DNA of 64,000 nucleotides from Cunninghamella blakesleeana (lineage: Eukaryota; Mucoromycota; Mucoromycetes; Mucorales; Cunninghamellaceae), in the NCBI GenBank assembly GCA_017871115.1, contig JAFCIZ010000001.1:1097501-1161500 (forward strand), in the 5' to 3' direction. A program made the translations under genes and the position numbers. The notes under the pieces are model-generated. The model saw only the letters and a list, made by a program, of their open reading frames with translations. It made no database searches and was not told the DNA's origin. Below, piece after piece: positions 53,645-64,000 of the stretch; the first letter of the stretch is position 1; each line of letters opens with the position of its first letter.

Positions 53645-54849
53645 GTAACAGCATGGGTTAATTTAATAAAGAATTACTATTACTATTGACGCTTGCCTTT
53701 TTTTTAAAAAAAAAATTGTCAATTTGTAAATGGCTACGTATTTATCAAAAAAAACTGATTCTGAGAGTTTTACTACTTATAACGAAATTAATAAATAGGG
53801 TTTATATACTTGTATATATATACGTATTTGAATTTTAAAAATACTATTAAAAAAAATGATAAAAAAAAGATTAATCGCTGGAATAACATTCAGCTTAGCA
53901 ATTCAATACAGCTTTTGTTTTTCTCATAGCTTTTAAGCAAATGCATGGTATCAACACTATGATTTAAAGAAATGACTAACTTCAATTCAGTAATTTGAGA
54001 ATCTTTTAGTTTTACATCTCTAAAAAAATTACTATTCTCAACATAAAAAACAGTAGAGATTATATTGAACTTGAATAATACATTAATCTATTGTGGCAGT
54101 TCCCGCAAGCATGATGTTTATACATATATATATATTACTTTTTTAGGTTTATAAATAAAAAAAAAAAGAATGGAACTTTTTTTTGGATCATATTTTTCTA
54201 TTTTCTAAAAAAAATAGCTTATTTTTCATCCAATGAGCTTCATTTTTTTCAGCATAATTTTTTTATGAAACCAAAACTAAAAAAATCATCTTTTAATATT
54301 TTTTTAAAAAAATGATAATTCATGGACGTAATACCTATTATAATCATATTCTTTTTTTTTTAGTATTTTGGATTAAACTGATTGATAATTGAACTATTTT
54401 GTTAGACCTCTGTACTCTAGGTTTGAACGCAATGAAATATGCGAGATTAATGCTATCTGTTATACAACAAAATGAATTAAAATCTTCCAAATAAAACATG
54501 AATCAATTGGTAATTCATTTTAATTTTTTAATATTTATGATAAAAATTATGTGTAGATTTGAATTAAAAATAATTCAACAGATTTCTAAATAGAGTACAT
54601 GAGAATAATGCCATACATATAAAAAAAATGATTGTAATTTATTAATATTGAAATGGTGAGAATTATCTTACTGCTATTCACATTAGTTATATATAAGCTA
54701 CAGATGAGAATGAAATAATAATGAAATATATATATATATATATGTATATAAAATAAAAAATAAAAATTATAAACATAATTGAATTAATGAATGATTATAT
54801 ATGAGAGTAAAAGTAAAAAAATATAAATTAAAAGATGGAAAAGGAAAAA
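53645..54849. other. 1.2 kb convergent intergenic region with possible relic frames
   Basis: The 3' ends of the isomerase (+) and BRF1 (-) face each other. It contains a T8A10 dyad (about 53698-53715). Two minus-strand frames have protein-like composition although short: 54344-54499 (51 codons from an ATG) and 53890-54087 (65 codons, no ATG, preceded by an AG). They cannot be joined convincingly and no family is recognised, so they are not called as genes. Confidence 0.4.
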
Positions 54850-57454
54850 TTAATAATCATCATCGCCATAATCGTCATAATAGTCTTCGTTAGTTACAGC
54901 AGCATCCCAACCAAATTGTTCACGAGCCTGTAATAGTAAACGCTCATCATCAGCCATATCATCAAGATCCATTTCTTCATCGTCTTCTTCATCATCTTCT
55001 TCATCTTGATCGTTCCCATTTCTGGATGTAGGTATAGCATTTCCATGTTCATCTACCTTTCTCTTTTTCTCGGGTATAGGCGCATCACCAGATTCTTCAA
55101 CCACTTCCATAGGGCCATCGTCCATTCTGTTAGATAATCCTTTTTCACGATTTCTTCTATCATTTTCTTTTATTCTTTCAATGGATTCAGCTGATTCAAA
55201 CATATCATCAAAAACGGCTTGGTTGATTTTTTTAGAAATTTTACGGGTATTAAGCAACTGTTTAGCTGCTTCTGCTGGTGTAGATGCTGCTGGTAATTTT
55301 TTACGTTTTGATGATTTCTATTTTTTATAAAAAAAAAACATTATTATTATTAATACTATTAATTTATTTTTTATTGTTTTTTTATTATTATTTACTTATT
55401 ATGCATCCAATAACTTACATTTCGTTTTGTATAAACACCATTCTTTTTATCCATTTCGATTTTTCTTGCTCTGGCTTCCATTTCTTCTAAATATTCCTTA
55501 TTTTCATTATACCATATAATACTTTTTATTTTGACTTCTTCAGGGCTTAATATAACAGCTTCAATTTCTTCGTCGTCGACATCAGATAAACTTACTTCTT
55601 CTTCCTCTTCTTTCTCAGGTTTTTCTATCAAATAAAAATAAAAATAAAAATAAAATATTATTACTACCATTTTATATATATATATATTATGATATATTAT
55701 TTATTAATTACCTAATCCTTCAGAAGCTTTAAGGGCATCATCCATATACCCTTCCATTTCAGACTGTAATAAAGAAGCTTGCTCATCTAGTTCAGGGTTG
55801 GCAAGTAATTTCTTGGCGACTTCAGCATCATCGTTTTCACTTTTATTTTCCACCTGTGTAGCTTCATCGTCTTCACTTTCTTTTTGTCGTTGTGAACTTT
55901 CTGGTTGAGATTCTACAAGTGTCGATCCTATTAATTCACTATTATCATCATTATCATTTTTTCCATTCGAATTTAATAAAGTTGAAGATTGAGATGGTAT
56001 ATTTTCTTTTGGTGAGGATACACTTGAGGAGGGTATATCTGTACTTTCACTAGCGGGGGTAGATATTGATTCTGATTCACTATCTTCTGACATGATTTGA
56101 GTTTTTCTATTTTTAATATATGCTGGTGGGTCTGCTTCTGTTTCAAGCCAGATATCTCTAAAATCGCGTACTGTCAGATTAGCAGATTCTGTATCTCCAA
56201 ATTCCTTTAATCTAAAAAAGTTGAAATAATCAAATAAATAGACGGATAAATAAAACAAATTTAAAATGGGTTGTTTTCATTATTTTTTTTAATATATGTA
56301 TATGTTAAATAGGAAATATTAAACTATTTTACTCCAATATACCTTTTTTGAATAGTTTGATCAGCAACTTTCACAATATAAATCATCTCTTTAACAGTAC
56401 GTTGGAACCCATTAATACGAGCGGCAATTAATAAACAAGCACCACAAATACCAGAAGGACGACGACCTGTTCTAATCCAATCCCTATCCATACGTTGAGC
56501 TAATCTAACAGCATCTTGAGCAACTCTATGAGTGTATTCACCAAAATCACATGCAGCAGCAAACCGAGAAATATATATGGAAGGATCGATCAGTGGTAAT
56601 TTGAGACATAATACCCTTACAAGCTTTAAAAATGTAGCGCCTAATATGAATACATTAGTCTAAATATAAATATAATGTACAAATAATAAAAAAAAAAGGA
56701 AAAGGAAATAAAAATACTTTTAAGTACAGCCTTATCACCATCATCATCCATATTTTATTACTATTATTATTATTATTATATTACTTGCAATAAATCTGAA
56801 AAATCAATCAACATTTGAGAACTTTCTTCATTTCTGCATACAATATATAAGCAAACTGCTGCGACATGATCGCTTTTACGACCTCTTGTGAAACGGTTAA
56901 TTACCGCCAGATTATAATAACGCTGTGCCGATTCTCTATAACGTTCAGGAAGTCGTAAACCATGGGCTAGTCTTGCAATTCTTTGACGACCTAATAAATA
57001 AATAATAAAATTATTGTTGGGTATAATGTTTTAAATATGCTTATGTATATATGTATCAAAATATTAATAACATAAAGTAACTATAATTACCATTATCAAT
57101 AGCTTGTTCCTGTCCTTCCTTTCCTCTTCCGTGCCCAAATGGCCCACCACCAGAAATACGACCTATTTATATATATGTATGTATGTATGTATATATATAA
57201 TAGGATAGAGTTAACATTTATTGATCTTTAAATAATGTTTATGGATCTATTTTATATTTGCATTAAATTGATTTATTGTATTGACATCATTACCCGATTC
57301 TCCAGCATAGGCACCTTGTAATACAGTTTTACCACCAGATAATTCTTGAAAAGTTACTTCAGCTACAATATTATTTTCTTCAAGAACCTATATATTTTTA
57401 ATATATATATATTTATATTTATATTTATATAAATTATCTATTTAGAATTGTTCT

Positions 57455-57490
<36 letters not shown>

Positions 57491-57603
57491 TATCTTTTAT
57501 TTATAATGCTAATGAAACTTACATCACCACAAGACACACAGAACGTAGTTCCAGTGGAGGGATCAGTTTCAACTCTTCCAGAACCACAGTTATGGCAGCG
57601 CAT
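54850..57603 (-). CDS. BRF1: TFIIIB subunit Brf1 (TFIIB-related factor)
   Basis: Eight exons (57523-57603, 57294-57387, 57091-57162, 56785-56990, 56343-56659, 55712-56211, 55419-55624, 54850-55317) give 647 residues. Brf1 is the TFIIB-like subunit of TFIIIB that recruits RNA polymerase III. The N-terminal zinc ribbon has four cysteines (C3, C6, C22, C25; MRCHNCGSG, TTFCVSCGD). Two cyclin folds follow, with RIARLAHGLRLPERY, AVCLYIVCR and then GRRPSGICGACLLIAARI. After an acidic Ser/Glu-rich linker comes the Brf1 homology block (SPEEVKIKSIIWYNENKEYLE through NKSSKRKK), which in yeast contacts TBP. The C-terminus is strongly acidic, ending DDYGDDDY. It shares a 193-base promoter with the gene to its right. 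Confidence 0.95.
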
Positions 57604-57796
57604 TAAATTTTAATTTATTTTATACTATAAAAAAAAATGAAAGAGGGAAAAAGTGAAAAAATCTTTTATCCAAAAAAAAATTGAAGGCGGACTTTTTGAT
57701 TGGTTAAAATTTTTCGAATTTTTTTTAAAAGGGGGTTATAACTTTTTTAACTCTTTATCTCACTTTTTTTTGTAGCTTAATATTATTTTGCATAAT
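57604..57796. promoter_or_regulatory. 193-base bidirectional promoter
   Basis: The ATGs of BRF1 (-) and the Mms1-like gene (+) are only 193 bases apart. Within the gap are ggcggactttt (57686-57696), an attgg (reverse CCAAT) just after it, a T-run/A-run junction near 57719-57730 and a pyrimidine-rich stretch before the plus-strand start. Confidence 0.6.
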
Positions 57797-60700
57797 ATGT
57801 ATGCTTATTATCGTACCGCTTCTTATGGTACCGCGGCAAAAAATATAATATATGGTGATGTCTATGATTGTGATAAGAAAGATATAGTTCTTGTCAAGGT
57901 ATATATGAATCCATTTATATATAGTTTCAGATTACAACAGCAAGAATAATAACTAATAACATTGTCGTTGTTATTGTTATTATTACCTTTTTAGAATTAT
58001 TCATTAGAGTTTATGAGAATACAAAATATTCCCAACAACGAATCAAGTGATAATGATATATTAAAATCAACTTTTGAACAACAAACTTTTGGAATTATCA
58101 ACGACGCAAAAATCCTACCTTGTGTGTTTAAAGAGGACGACGAAGAAGAAGAACAAATAAATGATATTATTATTACTGATACCTCGCCTATAAAAAACAA
58201 CGATGACGACAGCAGCGATGATAGTGACGATTCAATTAAATCCAAGAAGCTAATTCAATATACTCAACATACACGAATTGGACATTCACCTATACAAGCA
58301 AATAGTATGATTGTTTTAATATCGGAATACAATCAATTAATGTTTTGTACGGTTGTTGGGCAACATGAGAATCTTAAATCCACTGGTAGATTTGAAAGTA
58401 TAACAAAAGTAATAGATAGAATAATAAAATTGTACATATCGATAAATATGTATACGTATTTTGTCCTTTTTTTTACTTTCTTTTTATATATAGATATCTG
58501 TGGGTGACCCCGGGCTAGAATATGATAAAGTCAATAAAAAACTTGCTATTGATCCACAGTAAGTAGTTATAAAATAACATTTTAATTGAATTATATATCA
58601 ATATATATTATCATTCATCTTTTTAATTTTTTCATTTTTTTTTTTTGTTGCTTATTTATATTTAAAACCATAGATCACGCGCTATAGCTATATCAGCTTT
58701 TGTAGATCGTGTGGATGTTATGTTATTAAATGATAAAATGTCTAGAAGTTTTTTTTCTCCAGTAGTTGGTGTAAGCTTTATAAATAAAATACAAATGTAA
58801 ATACCTATTTGTGTATGTGCAGAGTTATTTTTAACATAATATATTTTATGCTATATATATTATTTATTCTTTTAAAAAAATAGTTAGTCTCAATACATGA
58901 AATTGGTATAATTTGGAACGTAGAATTTTTATACACCGAACCATCTTCTAAGGATAGAATATTACTTGCAATGGTAGTATATAAGTAATTACATAAAATA
59001 GACTAAAATAATAATAGTATTAATAATAATGTAAATTATTATAAGGATTAAATTCACTTTTCAAGGACAATATACTAAATGCTACATTTACTTATTTATT
59101 TATTCATTTTTATATTATAGTGATGATGATAAAATATGTCGCATTGTTTTATATAATATTAATGCTAGTGTTCCAAACAAACCTGAAGCTAAACTTATCG
59201 GACGTCTACCTTTAGATAAAAGTAATTAAAATAAATAAAATATAAGTAAATATCATGCAAATTACATCAGTCAAAGCTAATATATGCATGCGTGTATATT
59301 TTTCGTATAGACACGCCATTACCTTTACTACTCATACCTCTAAGGTGTCATCCAGAATTTTTAATGTTGATTACAGTAAGTAATTATTATAGTTACTCAA
59401 AATAAACAAAGTTAATAAGCTATAAAAACTATCCTCATTCTTTTTTTTGTGTTCTAGAACCAAACCATCTGTGTATTAAATGCTGATGATATAGTATCTG
59501 GTAATGTTTTATACTCTGTTGACTCTATACTCGAAGACGTTTTTGATGGTGAAATAGAAGAAGGTGAAAAATTACTATTATTATAACTATTAAAAAAAAT
59601 GTTATACGCACGATTTTGTTTATTAATTTCATGCATTTTTAATTTTTTTAGAACAAATTTGTACTTCGTATTCATTCTCCGCCGATCCTAGAGTTCCTAT
59701 TGTATATTTGGGCACTGCATCTGGACATATAATAAAAGTTGATATATCAAATATTATTTTAATGTCGTATACAATTATTTACCGTGGAAATCCAATTGGT
59801 CAAGATATGTGTTCTCTTGGTAATATTTTGATACAAGATGAAAATAAAAGATCTATTGAAGCTGAAACACTCTTCTTTATTGGTGAAAGCGCGGATTCCG
59901 AAATACTGGCAGTAATAATAATAATAATAAAGAAACAAATTGCTGTTTGTTTATTTATTTATAATTGATATTTTTTATCATATCTTTTTTAAAAAAAAAA
60001 ATAGATCAATACGGAAAATGACAAAGATTGCTTTGTTTTACAAACTTTTTTAAATCGTGCATCAATTATTGATTCCCAGTTACTTCAAAGACCTGGTTTA
60101 CCTGATAGTATTGTTACCTGCTCTGGTCAAGATAAACATGGATCATTACAATATCTATCTTATAATATTGATTCTTCTGTTATGTTTGTTTCTGAAGATG
60201 ATTGGAAAGGGTAAACTGGACACCATAATTCATATACATATACTATACAAATAATATATATACTTATATATTTATATGTCTATATTTAATTCAACTTTTT
60301 TTTTCTTCTAAAGAATCACAAAACTTTGGTATATCCCCGAATCTAGCAATTGTTTTCATTTAGTAGCAAGCTCTTTCTATGATACACGAATGGTTCATTT
60401 AGGTAATAATAATAATAGTAAGATAACCAATGATAATAAAAAAAAGCATGTATTTATTCATTTTATTCCATTAACTTCATATATTGGATAACAGGCAAGG
60501 CCGAAACAGGTTCAAAATTATCAATTGAAACAAAAGTACAAACTATATTCTCTTGCACTATAAATACAAAATGGTCTACACAGATTTTTGTTCAAATCAT
60601 TCAAGACTGCGTATTGATATTTGATTTTACTTATGATGGTAATTATATAACCATCCAATTATTAAATTATCATTACAATTCTACCAATAATACTTTAATA

Positions 60701-62507
60701 ATTAACTGATTGTTGATATTTTCTTATTTTACTAGTTATTTTACTTCGTCATAATGTTAAATTGGGATATAAAATATTATTTGCAACAATGTGGGAAGAT
60801 CAACAAAGGACTCTTTTTCTTTTATGTTTATCAAATGGTGAATTATACGATATTCAAGTTTATGAACTAATCGATCGGTAAAATAAAATAATAAAATAAA
60901 GCGAGATGAAATGAAGTAAATTAAAAAGACTTTAATAAAGAAATTATTTAATCATTACTTTGAACTATAAACTATTATTTAGATTTGACACTCAAGAATT
61001 AAAAATGCACCTTGACGAATTAAAACTATGTTCTGAAATTAGCTTAAATTCATCACCAACCTGTCTTGTAAACCTTCCGAATACCATGATACCTAAACAA
61101 GCTATATGCATCGGTACATATGATTCATCTGTTTTAATATATCATTTCAATTATCAATCAAATACATTGGAATTAATTAATGAAATTAGTAAGTTGATAT
61201 TGGTATATATATAAAGTATATGCAATATACTCATCAACTAAAACATTGTTTATTTTATAACTTTTATTACTTTTTTAATATGTATATTGTAATATATAGG
61301 CTGTGGTGATGTCCCACACTCAATTTCTGCCGGAAAACGACATCTTTTAATAGGTACACGTTATGGAAATATACTTACTATCCCTGAAACAGCTTTAAGG
61401 AACAATTATACACCCATTAGTAGAACATCTATTGCCCATAATCAATACCATATGGGATCTCATCCAGTCCAGTTATTTACTAATCAAGATGGAACAATAT
61501 TTGCTTTATGTCATAGTATTTGGCACATTCGAGAAAATGACAACGATAACCAGTTCATATTTGAACCTATCGATCTATGTGGAGCAACAAATATTACTGC
61601 GGCTATTTCATTAAAACATGATTCTACGATACAACAACCTGATCATTATAGATTAGCTCTTGTAGCAAATGGAAAGCTTTATTTGTTAAACGTGAAAGGT
61701 GGTGCTCACGTATTAACAAAGAAATTGCAGTTAAATATAGTAAGCAATAATGGCAACTATGATAATTTTAATACTATACATACTAGGTAAACATAATTAT
61801 CAATACATTTTGATTATTTTATTTTGATTATTATTTGTAGACACCACGAAGAATTCTATTACATGATCAAGCAGTAACCTATGTGGCTTCAGTTTCTAAA
61901 ATCCGTGGAAAATATTTTAGCGAGCTTGATCTCATCGATAAAAGGTAACCATTTTAAAAAAGACTGAAATAAAAAACAAAACTAAAATTTGACGAACAAT
62001 GATAATAATAATAATATATGGTTCTAGTACCAAACCTATATGCAATCTTCGATTTGGTCAAGGGGAACACATTCATTGTCTTTCAAGTAAGTAAAACTTA
62101 TTTATGTAACTATAATAAATGATAATAATAATGACAATAATAATACTAATAATAATAAATAAATAATATTGATAATAATTATACGTATACTGTTATAGAA
62201 TGGGAAGTTGTTAATAAAGGGAAAACATATCATTATATATGTGTTGGTGTTGAAAATCGTATCGAAAATCGAGCAAGATATGAACATGACCCTTCAAAAA
62301 CGTTTGGCTCCTTATACCTATATCGATTAAAAGCAAACCATCATAATACCATTAAACATTCAACCGCACCCTACACATTACGGTTGGCATGGCATATAAA
62401 ACATATATCTGGTGGTGGTGTTCGTGCTATATGCCCTCATCCATCTGGGTAAGTTTAAATGAATTAGTATATATATATATATATGCTTTAATATTAATAT
62501 ATATATA

Positions 62508-62543
<36 letters not shown>

Positions 62544-63878
62544 AATTTATATTCATTTGGTTGATATAAAATAGTCTTTTATTTTCATCCGGAAGCACTT
62601 TACACCTTCACCAATTAGACTTGGACAAAGGAGAGTAAGTTAAAAAAAACTATACATAAACATATATATAAATATCTACTGATTATTATTATTTTATTTT
62701 ATTTTTTTTATATATCAATAATTATTTAATATAAAATAGATTGGTAGAAATTACTCATAAGCTTCTTAGATTTCCTATAACTTCTATACATGTTGCTGGT
62801 GATCGTATCTGCATTACTTCTCAAATTGACTCAGTCTCATTTTATAAATATGATCAAACTTCTAAACAATTAGAATTTTTAAATAGGTAATTTCCTAGGC
62901 ATATCGTATATATAAATATATTTATACATCATAAATTCATATACTCATCATTGATATTCGCTTACATTTTTCTTTTTTAATAATATCAGTGATTCAATAT
63001 CTCGAAGTGTACATCGCTCCTTATTAATAGACGATCATACAGTAGTAGGTGCTTCCTTATCAGGAGGAATGTTTGCATTAAAGGAATCATCCAAAGCATC
63101 ATTTGAAGAAGAATCGTTACAAACTCTATTCTGCTTTCATTATCCTGATATGATTATTAGGCCTTTTTGTACAAAGTATCGTATCCAACTTTCAACGGAA
63201 TATCAAACTGGACTATTAGCAGATCATATTTTACAATGGAAAAAGGGATCAGCACCACCCACACAACTGCCACCATCCATCAAAAATAATCGATATAATA
63301 ACAATAACAATACCAGCATTAACAAGGATCATCATATCGGTCAAAGTGATCCAATTGTCGGATGTACTATTTCAGGCGGAATGATTGTAAATTATAGATG
63401 TACACAATCCTTATTTAAATTATTAAATGAATTACAATATCGGTTATTAGATTATACACCCACAAAACCATTACTTGGATCTAAAATAAAATATTTGAAA
63501 TGGTACTTAAATTTATCCGGACCTCCTCTTTCAACTATTCATGGGGATTATATTCAGCTGCATTTAAGATTAACTACGGAACAGCAATACGAAGTACTAG
63601 GTTATATAAAAAATGATGCCAATGATAATAATATGAAATTAGTTTTATCTATGTTGGATATATGCTTGGAATTTTATCGTGATACAATCTCTCGTCGTTA
63701 TCAAGAAACAATGTCCCATTTATCCGTAACCACCCATAACAGCTCTCTCTCTCCTAATAAAGAAGTTTTTAATTTATGGCCATCATATCCGTCCAAGGAA
63801 AATAAATTAGAAATAGTCAATTGGATAAACACACTTATCGTTCAAGTCTTAACTATTATGGAACTTTATTATTTTTAA
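57797..63878 (+). CDS. Mms1/DDB1/CPSF160-family beta-propeller protein
   Basis: Twenty-one exons (57797-57898, 57995-58408, 58494-58558, 58674-58770, 58884-58984, 59121-59221, 59311-59375, 59458-59563, 59652-59911, 60005-60210, 60314-60402, 60495-60638, 60736-60877, 60983-61188, 61300-61739, 61841-61944, 62028-62086, 62199-62448, 62575-62634, 62740-62886, 62990-63878) join in frame to 1348 residues. The N-terminal half has the MMS1_N pattern: YRTASYGTAAKNIIYGD, AIAISAFVDRVDVMLL, VSIHEIGIIWNVEFLY, HPEFLMLITNQTICVL, IVYLGTASGHIIKVD. The C-terminal half carries beta-propeller strands (ICVGVENRIENRARYE, GGVRAICPHPSG) and a helical end. Relatives are scaffolds in cullin ligases (DDB1, Mms1, Rik1) or RNA-processing complexes (CPSF160). 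Which subfamily is unclear. An acidic insertion sits near residue 70. Confidence 0.82.
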
Positions 63879-64000
63879 AAAATCGTTGAATGAATAAAAA
63901 TTCGTTTTATTTTATTTTGTTTGTTTTCATCCATTATCTAATCGTTTAAACCGGCTTTCTTTATCCTAATACTCATTTATGTAGTTATATAGTTTATGCT
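63879..64000 (+). other. 3' flank of the Mms1/DDB1-like gene
   Basis: The last 122 bases are T-rich sequence after the TAA at 63876-63878. No further feature is visible before the window ends. Confidence 0.5.

Overview
This is eukaryotic nuclear DNA from a fungus. It is very AT-rich, with long homopolymer and TAA/TTA/TA tracts, and its genes carry many short introns of the form GTAAGT/GTAATA...TAG. Twenty-one complete protein-coding genes and one truncated gene can be modelled, with about 107 introns between them. The gene set is fungal: an Mga2/Spt23 factor, an AreA-type GATA factor, Pcl-type cyclin, ART-type arrestin, Brf1, Utp6, Pex7, Emc6 and ETF-QO. Intron density, genes typical of early-diverging fungi (exportin-7, LACTB2-like, TMEM19-like) and base composition together suggest Mucoromycota, probably Mucorales. 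That placement is inference.

Layout. 1-10 kb: start of an Asn-rich membrane protein gene running off the left edge (-), Mga2/Spt23-like membrane-tethered transcription factor (-), aspartate aminotransferase (+), Pcl-like cyclin (-). 11-17 kb: EMC6 (-), arrestin-like protein (-), mitochondrial flavin-reductase-domain protein (-). 17.2-19.4 kb: the longest stretch without a gene, possibly holding relics. 19.4-27.3 kb: four plus-strand genes, LACTB2-like nuclease, TMEM19/DUF92 membrane protein, UTP6 and an unrecognised 250-residue protein. 27.7-31.7 kb: ETF-QO (-) and an unrecognised Asn-rich membrane protein (-). 32.6-41.6 kb: FYVE/armadillo protein (+) and exportin-7 (+). 42-52 kb, all minus: PEX7, an RRM/RanBP2-zinc-finger protein with a degenerate ERI-1-like domain, an unrecognised acidic protein with a PIP-like N-terminus, and a two-finger AreA-like GATA factor. 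52.6-64 kb: ribose-5-phosphate isomerase (+), BRF1 (-) and an Mms1/DDB1-family protein (+); the last two are head-to-head 193 bp apart.

The genes do not form a pathway cluster. They are mostly housekeeping functions in arbitrary order, as usual in fungal chromosomes. I see no tRNA, rRNA, CRISPR array, intact transposon or virus-derived gene. I found no convincing new multi-gene system. The items most worth checking are the ERI-1-like pseudo-exonuclease joined to an RRM and five zinc fingers, the flavin-reductase fusion, the two-finger AreA factor, the PIP-box-like orphan, microexons placed on functional motifs, and repeated T(n)A(n) dyads and CG-containing promoter words. Exon coordinates were worked out by hand from splice consensus, reading-frame continuity and family similarity. 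Interior junctions are usually firm, but a few could shift by several bases.
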